This document shows positions 26,276-36,072 of a DNA stretch of 64,000 nucleotides, piece by piece (the first letter of the stretch is position 1; each line of letters opens with the position of its first letter). The position numbers and the translations under genes were made by a program. Source of the stretch: JALORV01 sp963766365 (GTDB taxonomy: Bacteria > Pseudomonadota > Gammaproteobacteria > Burkholderiales > Burkholderiaceae_F); contig CAVXZK010000013.1 of assembly GCA_963766365.1 (NCBI GenBank), forward strand, positions 186,001 to 250,000, read 5' to 3'. The notes under the pieces were generated by a model, which was given only the letters and a program-made list of their open reading frames with translations, was not told the origin of the DNA and ran no database searches.

Positions 26276-27172
26276 ATGGCCCCTCCATCGACTCCCGGAC
26301 CGCTTCCCGGCCAACGTGCAGGTGAATCGTCGGAGGCGCGCAAGTTCGGCATGCCGGACCACGGCCTGCGGCGCGATCTCTTCATCGTCATCTTCGAGTC
26401 CGACACGCGGGCCGGCAGGCTCTTCGACATCGTTCTGCTGTGGGCGATCGTCACGAGCGTTGTCGTCGTCATGCTCGACAGCGTCGCCAGCCTGTCAGCG
26501 CGCTACGGCACGTTGTTCGATGTCCTTGAATGGGGCTTCACGCTGCTGTTCAGCGTCGAGTACCTCGCGCGGCTTTACTGCGTGAAGCGGCCGCTGCGCT
26601 ACGGTCGCAGTTTCTTCGGTATCGTCGACCTGATATCGGTCCTGCCGACGTACCTGGCGCTGTTCTTCCCCGGCTTGCACTCGCTGATCGACATCCGGCT
26701 ACTGCGGCTGCTGCGCGTATTCCGGATCCTGAAGCTCACCGAATACATCGTCGAATACCGCCGCCTGGGAGCGGCGCTGCATGCCAGCCGGCGCAAGATC
26801 TTCGTGTTCATCGGCACCGTCTTCATGCTGGTGGTCCTGATCGGCACGCTGATGTACCTGATCGAAGGTCCCGAGAACGGCTTCACCAGCATTCCGATCG
26901 CCGTGTACTGGGCCATCACGACCGTCACGACGGTCGGCTTCGGCGACATCACGCCGAAGACCGACCTTGGCCGCGCCCTGGCGAGCGTCAGCATGCTGAT
27001 GGGCTGGGGCATCCTCGCGGTGCCCACCGGTATCGTGACCGCTGAAATGACCAGCCTGCGCATGCGCCAGGAGGGCCGGATCCGCGCCTGCCCGGCCTGC
27101 AGCAGCACCGATCACACCGACCGCGCACATCACTGCCAGGCGTGCGGCGCAGCGCTCGACACCAAAGCCTGA
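26276..27172 (+). CDS. Voltage-gated-type potassium channel with C-terminal zinc ribbon
   Basis: 298 residues. Helices S1-S4 occupy ~45-165, with an Arg-rich S4 (DIRLLRLLRVFRILKLTEYIVEYRR). The pore loop has WAITTVTTVGFGDITP, with the selectivity filter at residues 219-224. S6 follows, ending in a helix EMTSLRMRQEGR. Unusually, the last ~27 residues are CxxC...CxxC (Cys 272, 275, 287, 290), a short zinc ribbon in the cytoplasm. Bacterial Kv-like channels normally end without it. K+ passage is expected; gating through metal or partner binding is inference. An in-frame ATG at 26351 would remove the disordered N-terminus. Confidence 0.88.
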   Translation: MAPPSTPGPLPGQRAGESSEARKFGMPDHGLRRDLFIVIFESDTRAGRLFDIVLLWAIVTSVVVVMLDSVASLSARYGTLFDVLEWGFTLLFSVEYLARLYCVKRPLRYGRSFFGIVDLISVLPTYLALFFPGLHSLIDIRLLRLLRVFRILKLTEYIVEYRRLGAALHASRRKIFVFIGTVFMLVVLIGTLMYLIEGPENGFTSIPIAVYWAITTVTTVGFGDITPKTDLGRALASVSMLMGWGILAVPTGIVTAEMTSLRMRQEGRIRACPACSSTDHTDRAHHCQACGAALDTKA

Positions 27173-27187
27173 ACCGGTCCCGCGTTG

Positions 27188-27631
27188 CTATCGCGGCGGT
27201 GAGGCGGACGGTTCGTCGAGCTCGCGCACCATCGTGTACTTCACGATGCCAGGTGCGAATCCGTGCAGCGCGAGGCGCTCGCTGTAGCCGAGCGACCGGT
27301 ATAACCCGGGCGCCTGGAAGCTGAACGTCTCGAGGTAGAAGGTGCGGGCACCGCGCGCTTCCGCCCGTCGTTCGAATTCCCGAACCAGCCGCGACGCGAT
27401 GCCACACCGTCGATGCGCCGGCTCCACCCAGAGCTGCTGCAGTTCGCAGCACGCGCCCCAGGTCCGGCCGATCGCCCCGCCGATCACCCGGCCTGCGTCG
27501 TCGCGGGCCAGGCACGCCAGTGCCCGAACGTTTTCCAGCGGCGCTGCGGCCGCGTTGGCCTCGCCCAGGCCCGTATCGATGACTGTCGCCTCGGGCCGCA
27601 GTTGGTCGTGCACCGTGACCGTGATTGACAT
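27188..27631 (-). CDS. GNAT family N-acetyltransferase
   Basis: 147 residues. The acetyl-CoA loop is in LQQLWVEPAHRRCGIASRLVREFE, and the later strand-helix ARTFYLETFSFQAPGLYRSLGYSER is the usual end of the fold. Substrate is unknown. The gene lies 14 bp before putA on the same strand and convergent to the K+ channel. Confidence 0.88.
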   Translation of the reverse strand: MSITVTVHDQLRPEATVIDTGLGEANAAAAPLENVRALACLARDDAGRVIGGAIGRTWGACCELQQLWVEPAHRRCGIASRLVREFERRAEARGARTFYLETFSFQAPGLYRSLGYSERLALHGFAPGIVKYTMVRELDEPSASPPR

Positions 27632-27645
27632 GCTGGAACGTCGCG

Positions 27646-30600
27646 TCAGCCGATGGTCATCAGGCTTGCATTGCCGCCGGCGGCCGCGGTGTTGACGGAT
27701 ATCGTGCGCTCCGCCATCAGCAGTGCCAGCGGATAGGCATCGCGATCGCGCGTTCCGGGCGCGCAGGCATGCACCGTCACGATGGCGCCCGGTCGCTGCG
27801 CGAGTCGGCGGCTCCAGTCACGCACGTGCTCCGGCGGTGCCTGCAGCAGCGCGATGTCGATCTCAGCGGCGACCGGATCCGCTGCCAGCGTGATGCACTG
27901 GCGCAGGCTCGCCGGCAGTTCGTCGCGCACGCGCCGCGACAGCGCATCGTCGGGCCACACCGCGCGCGATCCCGCGGCCAGCACATGGGCCAGCTGGAAC
28001 AGCAGGTCGTCCCGCTGCAGCGCGACCGTCAGGATCGCCGTGCGCGGCACCCGCGCGTAGGTGTTTCGTTCGCCGGTCGGCCCGGGCAACGCATACGCCA
28101 CGCCGAGCGGCGAACTCCCCATCAACGCATCGCAGGTGGCGACGAGCGGCTCCGCCGCGACCGGGCGCGCCAGCCATTCGAGTAGTGCCCGCAGCGGCGC
28201 CAGAAGTGTGTCGCGCCCGCTCGAAATCGTGGCTGCGGCATCAGTGGCCGAAGCGCCCGAGGGCGAGGCGCCGCGCACGAGGCGCCGCAGGTACAGCGGG
28301 CCCCCCGCCTTCGGGCCGGTACCCGAGAGCCCGTCGCCGCCGAACGGCTGCACGCCGACCACCGCGCCGATCATGTTGCGGTTCACGTACTGGTTGCCGA
28401 CATGCGCTCGCGCGACGATGCCGTCGATCGTTTCGTCGATGCGGGAGTGGATGCCGAGCGTGAGTCCGAAGCCGGTGGCGTTGATCGCACCGACCAGCGC
28501 CACCAGGTCCTCGCGCCGGTAGCGCAGCACGTGCAGGACCGGGCCGAACACTTCGCGGGTCAGTTCAGCGACGCTTTCGATCTCGATGACGACCGGCATC
28601 ACGAAGCAGCCGTGCCGCCGCCCCGCGTCGGCATCGACCCCCTGCGCCTGGAAGATGCGGCGACCCTTGACGCGCATCGCGGCGATGTGCGCCTCGATCG
28701 TGCGGCGCGCGTCCTCGTCGATCACCGGCCCGACATCAACGGCGAGCCGGTCCGGGGAACCCACCGCGAGCTCGCGCATGGCGCCCTCCAGCATCGGCAG
28801 CATGCGATCGACGATGTCTTCCTGCAGGCACAGCACCCGCAGCGCCGAGCAGCGCTGCCCCGCGCTGTCGAACGCCGATGACAGCACGTCGGCCACCACC
28901 TGCTCGGGCAGCGCGGACGAGTCGACGATCATTGCGTTCTGGCCACCGGTCTCGGCAATCAGCGTGATCGGCCGGCCGTCCTCGTCGCTGCGACCGGCAA
29001 GGCTGCGCTGCAGCAGGCGCGCGACGTCGGTCGAACCGGTGAACATCACGCCACGGATGCGCAGGTCGGCCACCAGCGCTGCGCCGACGATCTCGCCCCG
29101 ACCGGGCAGCAGCTGCAGCACATCGCGCGGCACCCCGGCGCCGTGCAGCAGCGCGACCGCCTGCGCCGCGATCAGCGGCGTCTGCTCAGCGGGCTTCGCG
29201 AGCACGGTATTTCCCGCGCCCAGCGCCGCCGCGATCTGCCCGGTGAAAATGGCCAAGGGGAAATTCCACGGGCTGATACACACGACTGGCCCGAGCGGCG
29301 CGTCCAACGCTCCCAGTTCGGCGCGCGCCTGTGCCGCGTAGTAACGCAGGAAGTCGACCGCCTCACGCACTTCGCCGACCGCATTGGCGGCCGTCTTGCC
29401 GGCCTCGCGCACGATGAGCCCGATGAGTTGCGGCATCTGTGCTTCCATCGCGTCGGCCGCGCGTTCCAGCGCCGTCGCACGCTCGGTCGCCGCACGACCG
29501 CGCCAGTGCGGGAGCGCTGCGGTCGCCGCCGCCAGCGCGACGTCTGCATCGGCCGCGGTGGCCTCCACGACTGTACCCACGAGATCACGACGGTCCGCGG
29601 GATTGCGCAACTCGACTCTCACGCGTTGCGCGGAAACTGGCGCGCCCACGAGCATCGGCTCGGCGCGCCACGCCTGCTGCGCACTCGCCTGGAACGCCGC
29701 GGTCACTTGCTCGAGCTGGTTCTCGTTGGTCAGATCCAGCCCAATCGAGTTGCGGCGTGCCGCACCGAACAGCTGCGGCGGCAGAACGATGGCCGGATGC
29801 GGCGCTCCCAGCCCGCCGTCTGCGCGCGCCTGCTGCTCGATGGTCGTCACCGGGTCCGCCACGAGTTCCTCGATCGGCAAGTCCTCGTCCGCAATGCGAT
29901 TGACGAACGAACTGTTCGAACCGTTCTCCAGCAGGCGGCGCACCAGGTAGGCGAGCAATGTCTCGTGCGTCCCGACCGGCGCATAGATGCGGCACGGCCG
30001 CGCCAGCCCGTCGCCAAGGCGTGCCACCACGTGCTCGTACAACGGCTCGCCCATGCCGTGCAGGCACTGAAACTCGTACTGGCCGGCACGGAACTCCGGG
30101 CCGGCCGCGTGATAGACCGCGGCGACGGTATGCGCGTTGTGCGTCGCGAACTGCGGATACACCGCGTCCGGGGCGGCCAGCAGCCGGCGCGCGCAGGCCA
30201 GGTAGCAGAGGTCGGAGTGCGCCTTGCGGGTGTAGACGGGAAAGTCGGCCAGTCCGTCGACCTGCGCCCGCTTGATCTCCGCGTCCCAGTAGGCGCCCTT
30301 GACGAGGCGGATCATCAGCCGATGGCGTGTACGCCGCGCCAGGTCAACGACGAAATCGATCACGAACGGCGCGCGCTTGAGGTAGGCCTGCACGACGAAG
30401 CCGACGCCGTTCCAGTCCGCGAGCGCCGGCTCCGCGCAGAGACGCTCCAGCAGGTCGAGCGAGATCTCGAGGCGGTCCGCTTCCTCGGCATCGATGTTGA
30501 TGCCGATGTCGTACTGCCGCGCCAGCAGCGCGAGATGGAGCAGGCGCGGATACAGCTCCGTCAGCACACGCTCGCGCTGCGACCGGCTGTAGCGCGGATG

Positions 30601-31407
30601 CAGTGCCGACAGCTTCAGCGAGATACCCGGGCCTTCGTACAGCCCGCGATTGGCGGATGCGCGACCGATCGCATGAATCGCCGCTTCATAGGACTCGAGA
30701 TAGCGCTGCGAGTCCACGGCCGTCATCGCCGCTTCGCCCAGCATGTCATAGGAGTAGGTGAAGCCTTCGGCCTCGCGGCGGCGGGCGACGGCCAGCGCCT
30801 CGGTGATCGTTTCACCGGTGACGAACTGCTCGCCCATCAGGCGCATCGCCATGTCGACCCCGCGCCGGATCAGCGGCTCGCCGCTGCGCGCCACCACGCG
30901 CGCCAGTGCGCTGGCGAGGCCCCGCTCCGTGTGCGTCGACACCAGCTTGCCGGTCAGCAGCAGGCCCCAGGTCGCCGCATTGACGAACAGCGACCGACTG
31001 CGCCCGAGGTGGGACTCCCAGTCGGCATCGCCGATCTTGTCGCGGATCAGTGCGTCGCGCGTCGCGGCATCCGGAATGCGCAGCAGCGCCTCCGCCAGGC
31101 ACATCAGCGCAACGCCCTCCTGAGACGAGAGCGAGAACTCCTGCACCAATCCCTGCACCAGGCCTTCACGACCCGCGCCGCTCCGGCGCGAGCGCAGCCG
31201 TTGTGCAAGATCGGCGGCGAGCGACTCCACCGCGGCCGCCTCCGAGGCGGGAAGTCGCGCGACATCGATCAGCGCGGCAACACACTCCGGCTCCGCCCGC
31301 CGCGTCGCCGCGGTGATCGCCGCACGCAGCGGCGCGGACGGGCTCGGGTCGCCGGCAAAATGTGCGAAGGGCCGCGGGCCCGGTTCAGCAGTCGTGCCGG
31401 AATTCAT
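27646..31407 (-). CDS. putA: Bifunctional proline dehydrogenase / glutamate semialdehyde dehydrogenase
   Basis: 1253 residues from MNSGTTAEPG (the frame is open 19 residues further). There is no N-terminal ribbon-helix-helix, so this PutA is enzymatic only and does not act as a repressor. The PRODH barrel includes NIDAEEADRLEISLDLLERL, MIRLVKGAYWDAEIKRAQ and QCLHGMGEPLYEHVV. The ALDH half has GNTVLAKPAEQTPL, ETGGQNAMIVDSSALPEQV and the catalytic Cys in GQRCSALRVLCLQ. The C-terminal ~180 residues are the extra ALDH-like domain of long (type B) PutA. It oxidises proline to glutamate with FAD and NAD+, passing electrons to the membrane quinone pool. Confidence 0.95.
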   Translation of the reverse strand: MNSGTTAEPGPRPFAHFAGDPSPSAPLRAAITAATRRAEPECVAALIDVARLPASEAAAVESLAADLAQRLRSRRSGAGREGLVQGLVQEFSLSSQEGVALMCLAEALLRIPDAATRDALIRDKIGDADWESHLGRSRSLFVNAATWGLLLTGKLVSTHTERGLASALARVVARSGEPLIRRGVDMAMRLMGEQFVTGETITEALAVARRREAEGFTYSYDMLGEAAMTAVDSQRYLESYEAAIHAIGRASANRGLYEGPGISLKLSALHPRYSRSQRERVLTELYPRLLHLALLARQYDIGINIDAEEADRLEISLDLLERLCAEPALADWNGVGFVVQAYLKRAPFVIDFVVDLARRTRHRLMIRLVKGAYWDAEIKRAQVDGLADFPVYTRKAHSDLCYLACARRLLAAPDAVYPQFATHNAHTVAAVYHAAGPEFRAGQYEFQCLHGMGEPLYEHVVARLGDGLARPCRIYAPVGTHETLLAYLVRRLLENGSNSSFVNRIADEDLPIEELVADPVTTIEQQARADGGLGAPHPAIVLPPQLFGAARRNSIGLDLTNENQLEQVTAAFQASAQQAWRAEPMLVGAPVSAQRVRVELRNPADRRDLVGTVVEATAADADVALAAATAALPHWRGRAATERATALERAADAMEAQMPQLIGLIVREAGKTAANAVGEVREAVDFLRYYAAQARAELGALDAPLGPVVCISPWNFPLAIFTGQIAAALGAGNTVLAKPAEQTPLIAAQAVALLHGAGVPRDVLQLLPGRGEIVGAALVADLRIRGVMFTGSTDVARLLQRSLAGRSDEDGRPITLIAETGGQNAMIVDSSALPEQVVADVLSSAFDSAGQRCSALRVLCLQEDIVDRMLPMLEGAMRELAVGSPDRLAVDVGPVIDEDARRTIEAHIAAMRVKGRRIFQAQGVDADAGRRHGCFVMPVVIEIESVAELTREVFGPVLHVLRYRREDLVALVGAINATGFGLTLGIHSRIDETIDGIVARAHVGNQYVNRNMIGAVVGVQPFGGDGLSGTGPKAGGPLYLRRLVRGASPSGASATDAAATISSGRDTLLAPLRALLEWLARPVAAEPLVATCDALMGSSPLGVAYALPGPTGERNTYARVPRTAILTVALQRDDLLFQLAHVLAAGSRAVWPDDALSRRVRDELPASLRQCITLAADPVAAEIDIALLQAPPEHVRDWSRRLAQRPGAIVTVHACAPGTRDRDAYPLALLMAERTISVNTAAAGGNASLMTIG

Positions 31408-31549
31408 GTGCGCCTGCGCGGAGGGAAGGCCGGCCATTCTGCTGCGGCCTCCCCGCCGTGGCAAACCGAACGACCACGAAGACCGGCAATCGGAGCGCTT
31501 GCGCGGGAACGCAATCCAATTCAGTAGCGCGTCCCCGCGCCAGCCGCCG

Positions 31550-34500
31550 CTAGCCGCGGCCCGCCGGCTTGAACACGAAGGTGCTGCCGCCGACCGGCGT
31601 GCCGCCGTCGACCGACTGAATCACCGTCAGCCTCGCCAGCGCCGCGCCGCGTGCCGGCGGTAACTTGCCGGTGCGCGCAAGCAGCGCGATCTGCTCGTGG
31701 CCGCCCGCCTTCAACGCCAGCGGCAGCTCGACCCCTTTGCTGCGCGCATCGACGCTGAACTGCCGCGTGGTATCGAACCGCTTGAGAAAGGCTTGCCACG
31801 CGTCCTCCCTGCGCATTTCCTGCTTCAGCACGAAGGCCTTCAGGCGTTCAAGATCCTTCGCCGGCAGTCGCGTGGCTTTCAGCCCTTTCGGCAGCTTGCT
31901 GGCCGGAAAGCGCTTGCTCAGCGTCTTGCTGAACAGGAAGTCGACACGTAAGGCGTCCGACCCGAGCGGTGGAATCGCGAGCCTGTACTTTCGTGCGGCA
32001 CTACGCGAGGCGTGAAGGTGCAGCGGCAGCGGCTGGATCGCATTGGCGAGCAGGTTCACGAGATGCAGGTTTTTGAGTCCCGCGCGCTTTTCTGTCGTCA
32101 CCAGCTGGGCGATGTTGAAGATCGCCTTGGTCGTGGCCGGCACTGGATCGCTGGGACTGTCGATGACGACCAGCATGCAGCTGTGCGAGTCGGCGGCTGC
32201 AGCCGGTGTCCAGTCCCACTGCAGGACTGTCGGACGCAGCGGCTCGAGCGTCGCCATGGTCTGCGGAGCGCCGACCGGGCTCCAGTTGGAATCGCCCGCA
32301 CTGTTGGGCCAAGCGCTCCAGAAGTCGGACGGCAGGTCGGGCAGGCCGGCGGACGCCCCCGCCGTCATGATCTTCACCGTCACGTTGCTGGCGGCCACCG
32401 GCCCCCGGTTGTGGACCTGGACGTAGACCCGGTTCTGGTTGCCCTTCTCCGGATGCTCATGCACCAGCTTCGTCTCGAAAGTCAGGTAGTTGACCTCAGC
32501 CGGCTGCAGCTGCCAGGCGGGTGGCGCGTCGGTCTTGATGTCGGCGCACTGCCACCAGTAGCAGGGATCGTTGAGCGCGACGAAGCGCGTCGGATCTTCC
32601 CAGCCCGCGGGCACGGCCGGCCCGCTCGGTGGCCGACCCGTTTCCATGATGTGATCGCGGACGAAGATATCGACGGTCGGGTGCTGCATGACGTCGACCC
32701 GGACCTCCCACAGCCCGCGTCCATGCGTCGCCGCGCGGAGCAGGTTGCTGCCCTCCCGTAGTCGCAGGTCGTAGATCGCGGTATTCGGCAGGCCCTGCGA
32801 GTAGTTGTGCCAGTTAGCGCCGGCGTCGGTGCTGCGGAAGACACCGATATCGGTGCCGACGAACCATTGCGTGGCGCTGGAAAAAGCCAGTGCGTACATC
32901 GGCACATCGGGCAACCCGCCGCTCACCGCCGTCCAGGTGGCCGCCCCGGTCGTGGGAACGGTGCCGCGCCAGACATGCTGCGCCAGTCCAAAGCCGCTGA
33001 AGCAGACGACGATCGTGTTCGGATTGCCGGGAACGCTGTGCACGTCCCAGATCCACTGGTTGGTCGGTAGCGGAGCTGCATGCAGTGCACGCGCGGTCCA
33101 TGTCGTGCCGCTGCGGCTCAGCCGATACACCTCGCCGCTGGTCGTCGCGCAGTAAATCAGCGTGTCACTGGTGAAGGAGATCGCCGACACCCGGCCCGCG
33201 ATGCCTGGCAAGGCCACGCCACTGCCCGGCCAGCCGCCGGTGCCCATCGAATCATCGATGTTGATCACGCTCGTGCCCCACGCCATGCGCTCGGAGCTCG
33301 GGCTGATCGCCGCCGGCGGGTAGAACAGCCCGTTGCCGTTGATTCCGCTCGACACGGAGGAGTACGAACCGAACTTGCCGGCGGTGGTGCTGCGGTTCGG
33401 CGTACTGCCGAAGTAGGCGTGCGTGACGCGGTTGCCGTTGACCTTGCTGATGGTGCAGTAACCGCCGTCGCCATCGGCGCTGTGATAGTGCACCGGGCTG
33501 TTGCGGTACTGCTGCGTGCCGTTGTCCTGCGTCCCGCACTGCATGAACGCGTCCGAGCTGCCGTGGTTGTCCACGGCTTCGTACTGCAGCAGGCACAGGC
33601 CTTCGTTCGGCGTGTCGTCCCAGGTCGCGCCGCCGTCACGACTGATGTAGAAGCCGCCGTCGTTGCCGCTGTAGATCGTCTGGTTCAGCGTCGGGTGAAA
33701 TCCGAGCGTGTGGCTGTCCGGGTGGATGTTGCTGCCGATGTTGCTCACGCTCCACGCGCCGGTCGTCGCGTTACGGACGCACTTGTACATCTCGACGCCC
33801 GAGACATAGACCACGTCCTGCGTCGTCGGGTCGACACCGACGTCGTTCGTGAAGGCGCCGTAAAGCTCGATCGTCGTGCTGCTGGTGCAGAGTTCCCAGC
33901 TGGTCCCGCTCGCGTTACTGGTGCGGTACAGCCCGAGGAACGCATCGCCCGAACTCGCCGCGAGCGCGTAGAGTCGCGCCGGATTGCTCGCCGACTGGGC
34001 GAGGCTGATCCGCGTGACCGAACTCGCAGCCGGCAGGCCCGTGGTCAGCTTCGTGAAGGTGGGGCTGGCCGCCAGCGCGTTGGTGCTCTTGTAGATCCCG
34101 CTGGCCCAGAACGCCGCATACACGGTGTTGCCGCTCGCGTCGGCGCGGTCGATGACCACGTCGGTGCAGGCAATCACGCCGGCGACAATGGCCGGCAGTC
34201 CGCCGCCCGTCAGCGCGGTCCAGGTGTTGCCGTCGGTCGTACGGCACAGGCCGCGGCTGGTTGCCGCGAAGGCCCGGTTGGCGTTGCCACGATCGACCGC
34301 GATCCGGTAGAAACTGTGGTTCGCCAGCAGTGCCGCAGCATGGTGAGTCCACGTCGCGCCGCCATCGGCGCTGCGCAGCACGCCGATCCCGAGATAGACG
34401 CCGGGCGCCGAGTCCAGTGCGAACTGCGTGCTGTAAAGCTGCACATTGCCTTCGCCGGTTCCGGCATACAGCACATTCGGGTCGCTGACGCCGATCGCCA

Positions 34501-35047
34501 GTGCGCCGATCGCCAGTGACGGCGCGTGATCGCCCAGTGCTACCCAGGTCTGCGCGCCATCCTGCGTGCGCCACACACCGCCGCGGCTGGTGCCGATATA
34601 AATCGTGTTGCCATCGGACGGGTGTGGAGCGATAGCCGTCACGCGGCCACTGATCAGCACGCGCGCGCCGCCGTAGGTCTGGCCGTTCGGCACCGCCAGC
34701 GGTCCCATCGGCGTCCAGTTGGCGCGCGCGGCATCTATCGGCGCCAGGTCCATCGGCACACCGAGCGGCGCATCGCGCTCGGCCAGTGCCTGCAACCGCA
34801 TCAGCGCCGGGTTGAACTCGTCCGCGGCGTTGGCCGGCGCCGGCATCATCATCGGGCCACCAGGTCCACTCGGCTCGCGCCGCACGGCGGCGAAGTCGAG
34901 CCCGAACCGCCCGAAGAGCTTGCCGGTGTCCTTCACGCGCCGTTTTGCTTTCGCGTTCCTGCTGACGGAGCCGACCTTCGTGGCAGGGGTCTTCCGCGCC
35001 GCCGGCTTGCCAGCAGCGGCCCTTCGTGTCCGCGCGCGGGTGCTCAT
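31550..35047 (-). CDS. Large sialidase/sortilin-type beta-propeller protein
   Basis: 1165 residues. The first ~55 are Arg/Lys/Ala-rich (RTRRAAAGKPAARKTPATK), histone-H1-like and not a signal peptide. From ~90 to ~790 come repeated BNR/Asp-box units such as GGVWRTQDGAQTWVALG, LRSADGGATWTHH, FYISRDGGATWDD and FRSTDAGANWHNYS. They build one or two sortilin-type propellers. Residues ~860-1000 look like a CARDB/Ig-like beta-sandwich, and the end is helical and basic. There is no catalytic signature of a sialidase. The gene is translationally coupled to a 70-residue membrane protein; without a classical leader its location is unclear. Confidence 0.8.
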   Translation of the reverse strand: MSTRARTRRAAAGKPAARKTPATKVGSVSRNAKAKRRVKDTGKLFGRFGLDFAAVRREPSGPGGPMMMPAPANAADEFNPALMRLQALAERDAPLGVPMDLAPIDAARANWTPMGPLAVPNGQTYGGARVLISGRVTAIAPHPSDGNTIYIGTSRGGVWRTQDGAQTWVALGDHAPSLAIGALAIGVSDPNVLYAGTGEGNVQLYSTQFALDSAPGVYLGIGVLRSADGGATWTHHAAALLANHSFYRIAVDRGNANRAFAATSRGLCRTTDGNTWTALTGGGLPAIVAGVIACTDVVIDRADASGNTVYAAFWASGIYKSTNALAASPTFTKLTTGLPAASSVTRISLAQSASNPARLYALAASSGDAFLGLYRTSNASGTSWELCTSSTTIELYGAFTNDVGVDPTTQDVVYVSGVEMYKCVRNATTGAWSVSNIGSNIHPDSHTLGFHPTLNQTIYSGNDGGFYISRDGGATWDDTPNEGLCLLQYEAVDNHGSSDAFMQCGTQDNGTQQYRNSPVHYHSADGDGGYCTISKVNGNRVTHAYFGSTPNRSTTAGKFGSYSSVSSGINGNGLFYPPAAISPSSERMAWGTSVINIDDSMGTGGWPGSGVALPGIAGRVSAISFTSDTLIYCATTSGEVYRLSRSGTTWTARALHAAPLPTNQWIWDVHSVPGNPNTIVVCFSGFGLAQHVWRGTVPTTGAATWTAVSGGLPDVPMYALAFSSATQWFVGTDIGVFRSTDAGANWHNYSQGLPNTAIYDLRLREGSNLLRAATHGRGLWEVRVDVMQHPTVDIFVRDHIMETGRPPSGPAVPAGWEDPTRFVALNDPCYWWQCADIKTDAPPAWQLQPAEVNYLTFETKLVHEHPEKGNQNRVYVQVHNRGPVAASNVTVKIMTAGASAGLPDLPSDFWSAWPNSAGDSNWSPVGAPQTMATLEPLRPTVLQWDWTPAAAADSHSCMLVVIDSPSDPVPATTKAIFNIAQLVTTEKRAGLKNLHLVNLLANAIQPLPLHLHASRSAARKYRLAIPPLGSDALRVDFLFSKTLSKRFPASKLPKGLKATRLPAKDLERLKAFVLKQEMRREDAWQAFLKRFDTTRQFSVDARSKGVELPLALKAGGHEQIALLARTGKLPPARGAALARLTVIQSVDGGTPVGGSTFVFKPAGRG

Positions 35048-35256
35048 GACCGCCCCTCAGCAGTTCGAATGAACAGTCGCTTAAGGCCGGCGTAGAGCGC
35101 TCCGAGTGCAACCCATGTCACGAGGAACGCGCCGGTCTCCAGCAGGAAGCTGTGGAACTTGTAGAAGAACTCTGCGATGCCGAGAGAAATCAACAGCAGC
35201 GGCAATTGCTCGAAAGTCAGTTGCCGCGCGGTCAGGCGACGAATCAGCTCGTACAT
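35044..35256 (-). CDS. Small membrane protein coupled to the propeller gene
   Basis: 70 residues beginning MYELIRRLTARQLTFEQ after a GGAGG site. It has one or two hydrophobic helices (LPLLLISLGIAEFFYKFHSF and GAFLVTWVALGALYAGL) and a basic tail. Its stop overlaps the ATG of the 1165-residue propeller by 4 bases, so both are made from one message in fixed proportion. I recognise no family. A holin-like or anchor role is possible but unsupported. Confidence 0.65.
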   Translation of the reverse strand: MYELIRRLTARQLTFEQLPLLLISLGIAEFFYKFHSFLLETGAFLVTWVALGALYAGLKRLFIRTAEGRS

Positions 35257-35619
35257 AGGTCCTCCGGATAGAGCGGTTGAGAGTGGCAGGCGAGCGTCCG
35301 CGCGCTCCGGCCGCAACGGCCCGAGCGCCAACGGACTGCAAGAAGTCGGAGATCAAGGACGCGCACTGACGCGCCGACTGATGAACTGACGTGCTCCGCA
35401 AGGCCCATCCTGGCCCCCGAGGGTTTGCTTTTGCTCTGCCTGCGGCTACCAATCCAGACTAGTCGGCCGGACGCAAAAGTCGATACCGCACTGGCGCAAT
35501 CGGCCTCTGGTGCAGCGCCCGAGATTACCGACGCGTCATCGATCGCTGACGGCGCGGATCCGGGCCCGTTCCCACCTCGCTAGAATCCACGCAACAGCGA
35601 GCCACGCAGGGAGACGGGC
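35257..35619. other. Intergenic region, no gene seen
   Basis: This 363-bp stretch lies between the divergent small membrane protein and a hypothetical gene. Open frames here are short and lack family sequence. It should carry both promoters, but I could not assign a convincing -35/-10 pair. No RNA gene or repeat was noticed. Confidence 0.5.
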
Positions 35620-35943
35620 ATGCGGCAACACCAGGTGACGGTGTCGTTCGGCAAGGGGGACGACTTCGAGTTCAGGATTTCCTCGGACAATGTCGCCAAG
35701 CGGTCGATGGACGAGGCTCGCCAGTGGTTCGACCGGGAGTTCGTCGCGCTCGAGTGCGATGTTGCGTCGCCGATAGGTAAAGTGCTTACCGCTGATCGCG
35801 TGCTCAGCGTCGCCAAGTACTCCGGCGTGCGCCGCTTCCGTGACGAACATGCTTGGGCGGAGGAGTTCGCGCTCAACACCGCCGCGCTGCTCGGTCGCGA
35901 GTACGTCCGCGTCGACATTCCGAACTACTCGGTCGGGTACTAG
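35620..35943 (+). CDS. Hypothetical protein
   Basis: 107 residues after a GGGAGA site. It reads like a small soluble alpha/beta protein: MRQHQVTVSFGKGDDFEFRIS, a helix MDEARQWFDREFVALE, then a helix ALNTAALLGREYVRVD and an end IPNYSVGY. I do not recognise the family. Balanced composition and the ribosome site support a real gene. Confidence 0.6.
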   Translation: MRQHQVTVSFGKGDDFEFRISSDNVAKRSMDEARQWFDREFVALECDVASPIGKVLTADRVLSVAKYSGVRRFRDEHAWAEEFALNTAALLGREYVRVDIPNYSVGY

Positions 35944-36072
35944 CTCGCACCGCTGCCAGACTGCCCAGTAGCGCGTGGCCCAGTGCGACGGCGGCGGGCT
36001 CGGTCCCGTCGTGCTGGCTCCATGGTGCGACAGTAACGGGCGGCGTAGCACCCTTAACGCTGGGCGTCGTTC

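Noticed and set aside
29143..31527. Long plus-strand open frame (~790 codons) opposite putA
   Set aside because: It is rich in Arg, His and Gln with no family sequence, as expected opposite a GC-rich gene. The minus strand encodes a clear PutA.
33080..34519. Plus-strand open frame opposite the propeller gene
   Set aside because: Composition is Arg/Val/Ala-rich shadow sequence; the Asp-box repeats are on the minus strand.
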